Positions 32,283 through 42,217 of a stretch of DNA of 64,000 nt are shown here, piece after piece. Where the stretch lies: NCBI RefSeq assembly GCF_029504695.1, contig NZ_JAQFIN010000011.1, forward strand, positions 1 to 64,000, given 5' to 3'. This DNA comes from Parabacteroides sp. PF5-6 (lineage in GTDB: Bacteria; Bacteroidota; Bacteroidia; Bacteroidales; Tannerellaceae). Position 1 is the stretch's first letter. Every line of letters starts with the position of its first letter. The translations under genes and the position numbers were made by a program. The notes under the pieces were generated by a model. It was given only the letters and a program-made list of their open reading frames with translations, made no database searches and was not told the DNA's origin.

Positions 32283-34703
32283 CTAAAACGGATACCCCAC
32301 CGCCAAATGCCAGTTGAAGGCGTTGTATTTGCTTTGGAAGGGGTTGACGTTGAAATAGCCTTTCCGGTCGGTGGCATACGGGACGTGCAGGCCGAAGCCG
32401 AAGTCGAGGCGGAGCAATAGGAAACTCAGGTCGTAGCGGATACCGAAACCGGTGCCTAAGGCGAGGTCGTTAAAGAATTCGCCGGCTTTGAGGCGGGTGT
32501 TGGGGCGGTCGTCGGCACGCATGGCCCAGATGCCTCCCCAGTCCATAAAGAGGGCGCCGTTGAGGTCGCCTACCATATTGAAGCGGTACTCGAGGTTGGC
32601 TTCGAACTTGATATCGCCGATCCGGTCGATATAGGCGTAGGGGTTGAGGTATTCTTTCCAGTCGGCGGGGTCTCTCTCCGGATCGAAGCGGCCGGGACCG
32701 ATCGAACGGATGGTGAAAGCGCGCACGCTATTGGCGCCTCCGATATAGAACTGCTCGCTATAGGGGGAGACGGTGGCGTTGCCATAGCTGTAGATCACAC
32801 CGGCCATCGCCCTGGCAACCAGGCGGTTCTTGCGGTCGATGCGATGGTTGTAGCGCACTTCCGTCGTCCCTTTGATAAACTGTGCAAAGGGCACACCGAA
32901 TAATTGTTTGTTCTTCTGGTCAAAGTTTTTGCCGCCGATGGACGAAAGTCCACCGATCAGGTTGCCGGCCTCTGTCAGGGTAGTCGACCAGGAAAGGTTA
33001 TGCCGATCCGAAACGGATGCGTTATCGTAGGTAAAGGTATAACTCATCGCGGGGATAAACTGGCTTTTCAGACTCTCGTAAAGCCCCTGATTCGCACTGG
33101 CGATGCTATCGGTAAAGAAGGCTGTCGGGTTCAGTTTATTGTATGTCAGCCGGAACGGACTGATCTGGTGACGGGTCATTGGCGTCGGTCGGAAGTCGTA
33201 GGTCATACTTCCGCTGAAGGAAAGCATCTTGAAATACTTCGGGCGGTTCAACAGGTCGGCGCTCAGTTTGAAGGTCGTACTCGAAGGCTGCTCCAGGTCG
33301 CGGTAGATATATCCCGGGAAAAGGAGGAAAGGGATATTCAGGGTCGAGCTCAGGCCCAGTTCATAGCTGTTGACCTTGGAGCCGCTGGCGCTCGCCCGGT
33401 TACCGGTTTGCCATTCGTACGCTCCTTTCAATTGCACACCAAAAGTCTCCCCACCTTTGAACGCATTGCGCCGCGTCAGCGAGAAGATCGCGCCCGGCCC
33501 GGCATAATTGTTGTCTTTTGTGCTGGCGTTGATCTCGAACTCACCGTCGTAGGGGAGGTCGTACACCGTATGGATCTGGACATCCAGGATATTGTTCTGC
33601 TGGAAAAGGCTGCTTCTCCGCTGCAGGCTGTCGAGGCGGTTCGCGCCCAGTCGCTCCCGGCCCTGTTCTCTTGGATCACGGTTCCGGCGCAGGCTGTCCT
33701 GCGCAGTCGGGCGGGGCGCGTATTGAAATTCGGCATAGCGAAACACATTGAGGCGCGACAATCCGGTCTGCGTGCGTTGCTGTTCATCCAAGGTATAGAG
33801 GTCGTCGGCTTTGAACCGCAAGCGCTCGTATAAGACCGCCGGGCGGACCCGCAATTTGCCTTCGTAGAAGATTGTCATATCTTTATAAACCAGGGAGTCG
33901 GTAGGCTTTTCGCCGTTATACCCATCGATATATACCTGTATATTCCCGATGCGGTAGGGGATCAATGCATTGGGCGGCGTACCTTGCTTGCGGGCGACCT
34001 GCAACCATACCTTTCCGGGACTGATCAGGGTGTCTGCCCGATAGCTCAGGTACTCGGGCCGGTAATAATAGAAACCGTTATTGCGCAGGTCGGAAGAGAT
34101 GCGTAGCCGTTCGTTCTCCATCTGCACCACATTGAACGGATCGCCTTTGCGGAGCAATGTCTTATCCAGATTAGCCTGGATAATCGTATCGGCGAAATGG
34201 CGCATGGGCATATACCGGATACTGTCGTAGCGATAGACCGGGTTCATCTCGATGGTGTATCTGATCTTGGCCTTCAGGGAATCTTTCTTGTCGGGGATGA
34301 TCTCGTAACTGCTTTGTCCGTTGAAATAACCGTTCTCGCGCAATACATTGTGTGCGACAGCCACGCGCACATCCGGATTGACAGTCGTCAGAAGGACCGG
34401 CTGGGCGGCGAACTTCTCGAATATCCATTTGCCGATGCCGCTTTTGTATTTCTGGAAACCGCTGTAGATCCAAAGGCCGACGGGCAGGGGAAAGCGGGTG
34501 GTGGAGCTGCCGAACAGGGCGTTGTTGGGCGCATAGTCCAAGGCGGCTTCGACTTCCTGCATGGCGGCATTGCTTTCCGGGCTCTTGTTGGGATCGGCGA
34601 CAACGATCTTTTCAATACCGGTATATAAGATCTCGCCTTCGGGCAGGTGCCGGGTGGTGGAGCAGGAGGTGAAAAGGAGGAAGAGGCAGACGAAAAGATA
34701 CAA
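32283..34703 (-). CDS. BamA/TamA-family outer-membrane assembly protein
   Basis: About 806 residues when started at the TTG at 34703, which lies 7 nt after a strong AAGGAG site and opens a lipoprotein signal (LFVCLFLLFTSCS). The frame stays open upstream to 35048, but that part would translate the REP-like repeat and is unlikely to be protein. POTRA-like domains (about 20-330) precede a barrel with surface-antigen features (FYIGGANSVRAFTIRSIGPG, ALGTGFGIRYDLSFLLLRLDFGFGLH). It follows tamB on the same strand and probably acts with it in envelope biogenesis. Confidence 0.85.
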   Translation of the reverse strand: MYLFVCLFLLFTSCSTTRHLPEGEILYTGIEKIVVADPNKSPESNAAMQEVEAALDYAPNNALFGSSTTRFPLPVGLWIYSGFQKYKSGIGKWIFEKFAAQPVLLTTVNPDVRVAVAHNVLRENGYFNGQSSYEIIPDKKDSLKAKIRYTIEMNPVYRYDSIRYMPMRHFADTIIQANLDKTLLRKGDPFNVVQMENERLRISSDLRNNGFYYYRPEYLSYRADTLISPGKVWLQVARKQGTPPNALIPYRIGNIQVYIDGYNGEKPTDSLVYKDMTIFYEGKLRVRPAVLYERLRFKADDLYTLDEQQRTQTGLSRLNVFRYAEFQYAPRPTAQDSLRRNRDPREQGRERLGANRLDSLQRRSSLFQQNNILDVQIHTVYDLPYDGEFEINASTKDNNYAGPGAIFSLTRRNAFKGGETFGVQLKGAYEWQTGNRASASGSKVNSYELGLSSTLNIPFLLFPGYIYRDLEQPSSTTFKLSADLLNRPKYFKMLSFSGSMTYDFRPTPMTRHQISPFRLTYNKLNPTAFFTDSIASANQGLYESLKSQFIPAMSYTFTYDNASVSDRHNLSWSTTLTEAGNLIGGLSSIGGKNFDQKNKQLFGVPFAQFIKGTTEVRYNHRIDRKNRLVARAMAGVIYSYGNATVSPYSEQFYIGGANSVRAFTIRSIGPGRFDPERDPADWKEYLNPYAYIDRIGDIKFEANLEYRFNMVGDLNGALFMDWGGIWAMRADDRPNTRLKAGEFFNDLALGTGFGIRYDLSFLLLRLDFGFGLHVPYATDRKGYFNVNPFQSKYNAFNWHLAVGYPF

Positions 34704-34770
34704 CGCTATGCTCCTTATCCCAAAATTGCAAATAGAGCATCTAAGTTGCGATTGTTGTCCTATCTTGGCT

Positions 34771-34945
34771 CCTCTCCTGGACAGGAGAGGGGGACCGCCG
34801 CTTGCGGGGGTGGAGAGGTTGTCTTTTCCCAGTAAATAATTGTATGTTAGGATCCAATAGGAACGACCGCCCCACCGCTGCAAGCAGCGGTCCCCTAAAT
34901 TCCCCTCCTGCCCGAGGAGGGGTGCCCGCAGGGCGGGGTGGTGGG
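34771..34945. repeat. REP-like inverted repeat pair between tamB and the TamA-like gene
   Basis: Unit A (34771-34818) and unit B (34865-34945) are the same GC-rich sequence in opposite orientation. Each has a CTCCT/AGGAG stem followed by GGGACCGC and a GCTTGC-centred stem (perfect ACCGCTGC/GCAGCGGT in unit B). About 45 bp of AT-rich DNA lies between. This head-to-head arrangement resembles BIME-type REP elements. The element sits inside an operon and forces the downstream gene to use its own start signals. Confidence 0.7.
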
Positions 34946-34995
34946 AGGACCAGGCGGGGAGCCCAGATAGTATGCTTGGTATATATGATATTTTC

Positions 34996-37900
34996 TTATT
35001 CTGCTGTTTCATCATCACTCTTTTTATGGGGTTCAACTGCTTTGACATCTTCTACCGCTGATTTTTCTTCCACTGCTTCCTCTTCCATCGGTTGGACTTT
35101 CTTTTTCCGGAAATCAAACAATTCCCGCAGGCGTAAAACCTTTTTGCGCAGGACCAGGCCGACACCGGTTTGCACCACTTCGCCTTCCAGCATATCGTAA
35201 TTGCGGTCGTAGAAGAATTTGACTGTCTTGGAACCGGCGGGATCCAAAAGATATTCCGCGGCGAAGTTATCGAGGAACGACTCGGTTTGCTGCTGGTTGT
35301 TCTCCATCGCCACCTTGCCGCCTACCGTCACCCGGATGCGGTCGTTATAGAAACGTTTGGAGAAGCTGAAAGTCAGGTCGCGCTGGGTCTGTCCTTCACT
35401 CTCGTACGTATCGAATCCCAGGTTGATATCGACTCCTTTAAGTACATCGCCGGCGATATTGTTTACCTCGCCCATCAGGAAGTTGCTGATCACGGCATCG
35501 ACATTGACGCCTGCGCCGCCTTCCGTTCCCATGTAGGAACCGGTGATCATCATAAATACCGCCCAGCGGGTCCGCTCGTCATCACCCAGAGCCGCCAGTT
35601 CGGACATGGAGCGTTGGTCGTCGACCGCTTCGAGGATAAAGGCCATCCCCATATTATCCAACCGGTTCTGCACACTGATGCCGACATCGAAGTTCGACTT
35701 CCGCTGGTTACCGTCGCGCGTCACCGTCGCCCGCATCCGTTCGGTGGCCACCACATCGATCAAGGGATTCATGATCTCTCCGTCCCATTGCACGGAGCTT
35801 CCCTGGCGGATATTAAACTCCTTGAGCGGCACGACCGGCAACGAATATTTCACAATGCCTTCCGAGAAGGTATACCGCCCGTTCAACACCATATCGCCCT
35901 GCTTATTCATCTGGAAAGCCAGGTCGCCCCCGCCTTCCACCCGGACATAATTAGACTGGTCAGGCGTGAGATCGACGCGCACCTGCACGGTCGGGTCGAT
36001 ATGTAAGGCCATCAGCATATCGATTCCGGCAACGCCTGTCGGGCCCTGACTGCGCCGTTCACGGGTGAGCGTATCGGTGAACGAGGTGAAGGTCACCAGA
36101 CCGTCCATCCGGTCTTGCACACTCAAGGGCGAATCGGTCAAGACGTACGTCAAATCCGTGCCGCCCAACAGGTGGGCGTCGCCCCTGACGACCAGGCCGG
36201 TGAAAGGCCCTTTGATTGTCGTATCGAAATTCATCAACAACCGGCCGTACACCAGGCTCTCTTTCGTGCGTTTGGCATCCAGTACCAGCATATTCCGGGC
36301 GGTCATCTTCAGGTCGGCCATCATGCGGGAGAGGTTGGAGATATCGATATGTCCGTCGATCACAAACGGGTTGTTGCCCGCCGAATAGATATTGTATTTA
36401 TTGAAAGCGATCAGGCTCTTGTCGACGGTGATTTTCTTATTGTCGAAGCGCAGGCGTGTATCCGCCATACCCAGGTAGAGCGCGCTGCTGTCGAGTTGCA
36501 TAAAGCCATTCAATACGGGCTTGTCGGTCGAGCCGGTGATCGCCACTTCGCCGTTCAATGCACCCTCCATCTTCGCCATATTGTCGGGGATAAACGGATT
36601 GACCATCGGCAATGGTAGTTCAGTGATATTCAATACCCCGTCCATCGTAGTCGCTTGCCGGCCCGTATGCAGGAGCGCATAGGCGGAACCGATCTCCGAA
36701 CGGTCGCGATAGAGATGCACGTCGACCTGATGCTGCGCATTTTCCAACGGCAGATAGACCGCGTTGAGCATCATCTCCCCTACCCGCCCTTTCTCGTAGT
36801 AGAGATCATCCACATTGGCATCGGCGACCACCATAAAGCTCTCTTCGTCGGGTGCGTAACGCAGGTTGGCATTCAGTATTCCCTGCATATCAGGCAGGAG
36901 ATTCAAGCCTTTCGAAAGGTTCGCCAGGTTCAGTTGTCCGATCTCCACCATCACCTCAGGATAAGGCTGGTCGGAAGACGCGGAATGAACCCAGAACGAG
37001 GCATTTTCCTTACCGGTCAGCCGTATATTCGCCTCGATATCGTTCATACTGCGGAAGCGGACGTAGTTGTCGGCATTCAAATCGAAAGTGTTGAAAGCGA
37101 TAACCGGCCGTTCGGGGAAGAGGCTAAAGGTATATCCTTCGGTCTCTTTGATCGCCCGGACCCCCAAGCGCAATCCGGTCTCCTTATGCTGATTGTTGAA
37201 AGTCAGTTCGGCTTCTGCCATCCGGTGGTGTAACGCCCCTTTGAGCCCGGCGGTGAAGGGAAGCTGCTGGCGGTATTTGTTTTTGATCACATCGACACCG
37301 AACACCAATCCGGCGCTATCGGGACGAACCATCGCCCGGATCGTATCGATCAGGAAGGTATCGCGCGCAAAGGCATAGAGCGAGGCATCCATTGTTATTC
37401 CTTCCTCCGGCGAGGTGGAGGCATGCAAGTCGAGGTTTGTATAACTGATATAATTCCGCCGCAACAGGTTGTAGACCGGGTTCTCCCGTTTGGCCCGGAT
37501 GGTCAGGTCCATATCCGGAAGCGCGGGCTGCAGGGCAGCGATATGTATCATCGAGTCGGTCGTCAGTTGCTGATCCAGTGCGTTGGCCACGGTATTGAAC
37601 TGCTCCATCATCGTGTTCAGTCCCGCGTTACCGGTCAGGCTAATGCCCAAGTCGCCGGAGTGCAGGGATACCTGGGTGGCATCCTCATCGCTGCGGGCTT
37701 TCAATGTCAGTAGCTGTCGCCGCAGGCGGATATCGGGGGTCTGGATATCCCAGTTCCCGATCGTAACGTCCATCTGGTTTTTCTCTTTCCAGTCGCTCTT
37801 CAATTCAGCAAACAGGTTGAAGGTGGTGTTGAACGTACTATCCATCAGTTGCAGGCCCCGAAGATCAATCCGCTCGGCATCCAGGATAATCATGCCCGAC

Positions 37901-39660
37901 ACCTCGTCGCGGGTCAGTGAGCCGTCGACCATCAGGTTGGCTTTCAGGTTGGGGTTCGTACTGTTCATCTCCGCATGCGCCTGATTTTCTTTTAATGAGG
38001 CCGATAGGGTGAGGTGGGAAAGCGCGGTGTTGAGGTATTGCACGCTATCGACCGTAACCGCGATGTCCGTCCAGGTGGCAGGAGAGTAGAAGTCGGTGCC
38101 TTTGCCTTCCGCTTTCAGCGTAATATCGAGCCAGAGGATCGAGTCGGCCGGCATATAACGGATCGGTTCGAGGTGCCGGATCTGCATATCGGCCTGATAA
38201 GCTTCCGTCGCCAGGTGATAGTTGGCCGATAGTGCGATCTCCGCCTCCTGATCTGTCAGATTGATGGCCGCCTGGATCTGTTGATTCTGTAGGGAGGCTT
38301 CCCCCTTCAGGTACATATCGGAGGGGATATAGTATGCTTCTCTTTGCTCTTGAGGCAGATAAGCCATAATGAAATTCAAGTCTTCCGTAAGTGCATCCCA
38401 TTGGATGTCCGCCGATCGGCGCACGCTGTCCATCACATATCCGACTTTACCTGCTCCGCTTATAGCCAGGGCACCGGGCAGTTCGGCAATCACCTGTTTG
38501 ATCTCCAGCGATTCGAGTGTCCCTTCCGCCCAGGCGATCAATTGAAAGGGTTGCTCCGGCCAGGCCGTTTGTAAATCGGCAGGTAAATCCGGTGCGACGC
38601 GGAAGAGGTCGGACTTCCCTAAAGCGAGGGAGAGGCTTGCCTGCAGGGAATCTTTCGTGGCGGGTGTCTCGTCGGTCAGGCTCCAGGGGATTTGTGCCGC
38701 CAGCCGCGCCTGGGATGCTCCTGTCTCAACAAATAGTTCGGGGATAAGGATGCGCAGGCTGTCACTTTGAAGCTCACCCGATGCGGAGGTGATCGCCAGT
38801 CCCGACCGCTCCTCCAGGGAGAAATTGCGGATATCGGCTCCTATCTCTTTGTCTTGATACACGATGGACCGTATATCGGTATTCAGTTTGGAGATCGCGA
38901 TATGGTTGGGATCGAGGCCTGCCAAGGGTTGCTCCGGATTTCTATCCAGCCGGAGATCGGAGTTGGCGATTTGAAATTCAGCCAGTGTATACCGGGAAAT
39001 ACCCAGATCGACCAAGCCGTTATTTGCTCCTACCTTGTCGATAAACGTATGTAGCCAGATCGAGTCGGCGGGCATAGAAAAGTATAATCCTATTTCTTGC
39101 AATTTAATGTCGCCCAGGCGGATCTTCCAGTTCATCGGGGCGGAAGTCGTATCCTGCTCCTGCGCGAGCGAATCGATCCGCAGACTGATATTGGCACCGG
39201 AGAGATTCAAGCGGTTGAGTGTCGCATATTCCTCTTTCAGGTGAATATAATCCGCCGTTGCCAACAATTCATGGATATCCCCTTTGATCTCCATGCCTTC
39301 CACAAAAGAACCGGTATTAATAGATGCCTCTTTGAGGCGAATCGACTCGACGGAGACAATTTTGCGCAAGAGCGGCAAAGGATTCACCCGCACGGCTATT
39401 TCACTCAGTGTCAACAGGGTATCCGTCGGAGACGTCTGCACCTCAATGCCTTTCACCGTCAGGTCTAACGGGAACGACAACCGGATCCGTTCCAGCCGGA
39501 TCTGCATGCCGGAAGCCTCACCCGCCACCTCGGCCACCTTCTTCACCGCAAAGTTCTGAATCGGAGGAATATACAACAGAATAGCCAACAGCAATACCAG
39601 CCCGATGGGTATCAGGCAGATCATCACTATCCATTTCATCCATTTCTTTGCCGGTAGCAT
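34996..39660 (-). CDS. tamB: Translocation and assembly module protein TamB
   Basis: 1554 residues. A single N-terminal membrane anchor (about 10-32) is followed by a very long beta-helical AsmA/TamB body. The C-terminal DUF490/TamB domain has LGFDTYESEGQTQRDLTFSF and KRFYNDRIRVTVGGKV near residue 1440. TamB-type proteins span the periplasm and are thought to carry phospholipids or help insert outer-membrane proteins. The basic, glutamate-rich tail after residue 1515 is longer than the core domain. The downstream BamA-like gene is the expected partner. Confidence 0.92.
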   Translation of the reverse strand: MLPAKKWMKWIVMICLIPIGLVLLLAILLYIPPIQNFAVKKVAEVAGEASGMQIRLERIRLSFPLDLTVKGIEVQTSPTDTLLTLSEIAVRVNPLPLLRKIVSVESIRLKEASINTGSFVEGMEIKGDIHELLATADYIHLKEEYATLNRLNLSGANISLRIDSLAQEQDTTSAPMNWKIRLGDIKLQEIGLYFSMPADSIWLHTFIDKVGANNGLVDLGISRYTLAEFQIANSDLRLDRNPEQPLAGLDPNHIAISKLNTDIRSIVYQDKEIGADIRNFSLEERSGLAITSASGELQSDSLRILIPELFVETGASQARLAAQIPWSLTDETPATKDSLQASLSLALGKSDLFRVAPDLPADLQTAWPEQPFQLIAWAEGTLESLEIKQVIAELPGALAISGAGKVGYVMDSVRRSADIQWDALTEDLNFIMAYLPQEQREAYYIPSDMYLKGEASLQNQQIQAAINLTDQEAEIALSANYHLATEAYQADMQIRHLEPIRYMPADSILWLDITLKAEGKGTDFYSPATWTDIAVTVDSVQYLNTALSHLTLSASLKENQAHAEMNSTNPNLKANLMVDGSLTRDEVSGMIILDAERIDLRGLQLMDSTFNTTFNLFAELKSDWKEKNQMDVTIGNWDIQTPDIRLRRQLLTLKARSDEDATQVSLHSGDLGISLTGNAGLNTMMEQFNTVANALDQQLTTDSMIHIAALQPALPDMDLTIRAKRENPVYNLLRRNYISYTNLDLHASTSPEEGITMDASLYAFARDTFLIDTIRAMVRPDSAGLVFGVDVIKNKYRQQLPFTAGLKGALHHRMAEAELTFNNQHKETGLRLGVRAIKETEGYTFSLFPERPVIAFNTFDLNADNYVRFRSMNDIEANIRLTGKENASFWVHSASSDQPYPEVMVEIGQLNLANLSKGLNLLPDMQGILNANLRYAPDEESFMVVADANVDDLYYEKGRVGEMMLNAVYLPLENAQHQVDVHLYRDRSEIGSAYALLHTGRQATTMDGVLNITELPLPMVNPFIPDNMAKMEGALNGEVAITGSTDKPVLNGFMQLDSSALYLGMADTRLRFDNKKITVDKSLIAFNKYNIYSAGNNPFVIDGHIDISNLSRMMADLKMTARNMLVLDAKRTKESLVYGRLLMNFDTTIKGPFTGLVVRGDAHLLGGTDLTYVLTDSPLSVQDRMDGLVTFTSFTDTLTRERRSQGPTGVAGIDMLMALHIDPTVQVRVDLTPDQSNYVRVEGGGDLAFQMNKQGDMVLNGRYTFSEGIVKYSLPVVPLKEFNIRQGSSVQWDGEIMNPLIDVVATERMRATVTRDGNQRKSNFDVGISVQNRLDNMGMAFILEAVDDQRSMSELAALGDDERTRWAVFMMITGSYMGTEGGAGVNVDAVISNFLMGEVNNIAGDVLKGVDINLGFDTYESEGQTQRDLTFSFSKRFYNDRIRVTVGGKVAMENNQQQTESFLDNFAAEYLLDPAGSKTVKFFYDRNYDMLEGEVVQTGVGLVLRKKVLRLRELFDFRKKKVQPMEEEAVEEKSAVEDVKAVEPHKKSDDETAE

Positions 39661-39765
39661 CTTCTTCCCTAAAATTTAATGACGCATTGTAGTCCTGTCT
39701 AAAGATAACGGATAAACTCCTTGTTTTGTTTGAAAGAAAGAAGAAAAAGTTGTATATCTTTGTTC

Positions 39766-40935
39766 TCAATAAAAAAAATTCTCCATATTCTTATAATTTA
39801 TCAATTTTATATCGCTTACTGTATTCTCATACACTCCGGCATATACGATTGTCCTATTCTCAATCCTGTTTTCAAAGACTTTATTTATGACCTTCAGCCC
39901 TTTCTCAAATTCAGGATTGTATGTCTGTGCCGATTTGATTTCAATAGCATCAAAGTGATTACCCCGTTTTAATAATAAATCAACCTCATTTTGGTTGCTG
40001 TCGCGATAAAAGAACAAGTTACTCTCTTTACCTTTATTATAGCATTGTTTCAACGCTTCGACAACAATAAAGTTTTCAAACAAGTCGCCCCGTTTTCTGT
40101 CTCTTGATAATTGCTGAGGGTTTTCAATGCCCAGTAGGTAACAAGCTAATCCGGTATCCATGAAATAAAGCTTAGGTGTTTTGGTTAATCGTTTCGTCGT
40201 ATTTTCAAAGTAAGGAGGAAGGATGGTGATCACATAAGAGGTCTGCAATACGGAAAGCCATGATTTTACCGTATTGACAGAAATGCCCACTTCGTTTGAT
40301 AATTCAGAAGCATTAAACAAATTACCTACTCTGCCGGCACACAAGCGCAGAAAGGTTTGAAACTGCATCATATCTTTTATCTGTAATAAATCACGTACAT
40401 CTCTTTCAAGATAGGTCTTTACATAATTTGGATACAGATACGCCGGTATATTTTTCCCAGCGTAAATAGCCGGATAAAAACCATCAAACAACAATTCATC
40501 CGGTGCCTTTTTGTCGGCTTGCTCCCTCACTTCGTTATATGACATAGGAAGCAGTTCAAAAATAGCGGTTCTGCCGGAAAGTGATTGAGTAATGCTCTTA
40601 AGCATAGAGAACTGCGAACTGCCCGATAAGATAAAGCGTTTATCCGGATTCTCATCTACCATTCCCTGAATATAGGAAAGTAATTCCGGTACATTTTGTA
40701 CTTCATCCAGGACCATTCCCTGTGTGTCCTGACTCAGAAAAGCCATTGGATCATTGGCTGCAAAAATGCGGATATCCGGATTTTCCAAAGAATAATAGGG
40801 TAAATTTTCAAACAGAAGCCTGATTAATGTAGTTTTTCCAGATTGGCGAGGTCCCGTTATTGTGATCACCGGAAAATATTTCGCGGCCTCTTTCACCGCA
40901 GTCTCGATCTCTCTTTTTATAAATTTCGCTTTCAT
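39766..40935 (-). CDS. AAA ATPase with DUF4143 domain
   Basis: 389 residues. Walker A GPRQSGKTT (28-36) and Walker B MVLDEVQN (74-81) lie in an N-terminal AAA_14 domain. A winged-helix-like middle part (NASELSNEVGISVNTVKSWLSVL) precedes DUF4143. The end carries a nuclease-like pattern EVDLLLKRG...AIEIKSA seen in this family. Function is unknown; such genes are scattered and often mobile. Base composition is clearly AT-richer than neighbouring genes, consistent with transfer. Confidence 0.9.
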   Translation of the reverse strand: MKAKFIKREIETAVKEAAKYFPVITITGPRQSGKTTLIRLLFENLPYYSLENPDIRIFAANDPMAFLSQDTQGMVLDEVQNVPELLSYIQGMVDENPDKRFILSGSSQFSMLKSITQSLSGRTAIFELLPMSYNEVREQADKKAPDELLFDGFYPAIYAGKNIPAYLYPNYVKTYLERDVRDLLQIKDMMQFQTFLRLCAGRVGNLFNASELSNEVGISVNTVKSWLSVLQTSYVITILPPYFENTTKRLTKTPKLYFMDTGLACYLLGIENPQQLSRDRKRGDLFENFIVVEALKQCYNKGKESNLFFYRDSNQNEVDLLLKRGNHFDAIEIKSAQTYNPEFEKGLKVINKVFENRIENRTIVYAGVYENTVSDIKLINYKNMENFFY

Positions 40936-40942
40936 ATTTTAT

Positions 40943-40970
40943 GCAAATTTGCAGTTCAATTGCAAATTTA
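40943..40970 (-). promoter_or_regulatory. Promoter and repeated operator-like site for the DUF4143 ATPase
   Basis: On the minus strand TAAATTTG (40970 to 40963) matches TAnnTTTG, 28 bp before the ATG. The octamer GCAAATTT occurs twice in the plus-strand text, at the -7 box and again just downstream, an arrangement that could serve an autoregulator (inference). Confidence 0.45.
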
Positions 40971-41069
40971 CATAAAATAGTGACATGATAATGTAGTTTT
41001 TCGCAAGGCTTGCAAAATTCCGGTTCTCCGTGAAAGTAGCTTTCCGAAAACACCTATCTCAACATCATA

Positions 41070-41152
41070 AAACTTTGTGCCACTTGGCGAAACTTCGCGG
41101 TTAGATCAAAGAAGTATTTGAACTACAAAGTTTCACCAAGTGACACAAAATT
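41070..41152. repeat. 10-bp-period inverted repeat (CTTTGTG family)
   Basis: The left arm (41070-41102) carries ACTTTGTG, CACTTGGCG and AACTTCGCGG. The right arm (41120-41152) is its near complement, separated by about 17 nt. It belongs to the same family as 7651-7757. It occupies part of the 582-bp gap between the DUF4143 and HU-related genes. Confidence 0.6.
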
Positions 41153-41339
41153 TACTTTTATTAGATTGATCGTCTACATAGTCTTCAATGATCAGATTTT
41201 CTTCAAAACAATTACTCCAATTCCGTATCTTTATCCGCTGACGGCAAATAGTCTGTTGCCTTTTGGGATGAGATAACAGGATGACCCAATTGGGATTCTA
41301 GTTGTAGCCTTGCGGCTTTTGCTACGCTGCCTCTGCAGC

Positions 41340-41455
41340 AGCACGTATTTTCAACTGGTTACAATTTGTAACCGTTTCATTCCTTCCCATTTTTTTCGTT
41401 AGCAGCACGAAACTTCAAACCGTGACAATTTGTCACGGTTTCATCCCCCTTCCGC
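41340..41455 (-). pseudogene. Tandem remnant of an ORF6N-like coding segment with two dyads
   Basis: Read on the minus strand, two adjacent segments about 65 bp apart encode similar peptides (ETVTNCHGLKFRAA and ETVTNCNQLKIRAA), which resemble the segment after FQLTKTEWNEL of the ORF6N remnant at 12926. Each contains a perfect dyad centred on CAAATTG: 41420-41438 and 41357-41373. The outer bases of the dyads differ in a matched way. No complete gene is present. Confidence 0.4.
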
Positions 41456-41517
41456 TTTTAGCCTTTGTTTGAGTTTACTCCAGTGTTTTCGTGGATCGCC
41501 ACTACCCGCCCTTATTT

Positions 41518-42171
41518 CTACGTGATTTCTTCCATTCCGTTCCTTTCCGCCAATACATACACCTGATGGGTTTTGTTGCCTTTGCGGATGATAAGGCCTT
41601 CCTGTTCGAAAGCAGGCAGGTCTTTGTTGCTTTGGTAACGGGAGCAATTGGTGATCTCGGCGTATTTACGGATGCTGATGAAACCGTTCTTTTGCAGGTG
41701 TTTTAATAGCCGTTGCTTGCGGTAGACGATACCTGGGGTGGGCTGGTCGGGGCTGACTTCCATCAGCGACATATTCTGATTGATCTGTTTCAATAGGCGT
41801 TTGTTGGTCTTGAAATTGATCCGGTCGACCGTTAGTCGCGTGATGCCCTCTTTTTTTATGGTTTCTTCTCCGTCTGCTGCAATCTCTACTTTTTCTTCTT
41901 CGATATACTGGCTACGCAGCGAAAGGGAAAAGGTGCCGATACCATCCAATTCCACATGATAACCATCCGTCAGCGACCGGCGGATAAACCGGCCGGTGGC
42001 ATCCAATACCGCTTTGATTTGCGCTGAATTAACACCCAATTCAAGCAAGTCGTCACATAAATCCGATAATCGGAAGGTTCCTTTACTGATCACTCTGCCA
42101 TGCAATTGAGTGGCTGTTTCTTCACTTCCCGGAGCGGGTGGGTTCGGATAAACCCCAAACTTAATCTTCAT
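41518..42171 (-). CDS. HU-related DNA-binding protein with C-terminal winged-helix-like part
   Basis: 217 residues. The first 125 residues follow the Bacteroidetes histone-like HU-related family (VYPNPPAPGSEETATQLHGR, LELGVNSAQIKAVLDATGRF, YHVELDGIGTFSLSL). Residues of about 145-205 (RKQRLLKHLQKNGFISIRKYAEITNCSRYQSNKDL) look like a winged helix. Nucleoid or repeat-element binding is inferred. It is monocistronic, with AT-rich repeat-filled gaps on both sides. Confidence 0.78.
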   Translation of the reverse strand: MKIKFGVYPNPPAPGSEETATQLHGRVISKGTFRLSDLCDDLLELGVNSAQIKAVLDATGRFIRRSLTDGYHVELDGIGTFSLSLRSQYIEEEKVEIAADGEETIKKEGITRLTVDRINFKTNKRLLKQINQNMSLMEVSPDQPTPGIVYRKQRLLKHLQKNGFISIRKYAEITNCSRYQSNKDLPAFEQEGLIIRKGNKTHQVYVLAERNGMEEIT

Positions 42172-42217
42172 AGTCTAATACATTTTCATAGTTCGTACTA
42201 TCTCTTATTTTTTTCGC

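Noticed and set aside
34704-35048. N-terminal extension of the TamA-like protein through the REP-like element
   Set aside because: It would translate a GC-rich intergenic repeat ahead of the signal peptide, and a TTG with a strong ribosome site fits better.
39755-39762. Plus-strand TATCTTTG promoter-like box between tamB and the DUF4143 gene
   Set aside because: No plus-strand gene follows; a transcript would be antisense to the ATPase gene. Chance match cannot be excluded.
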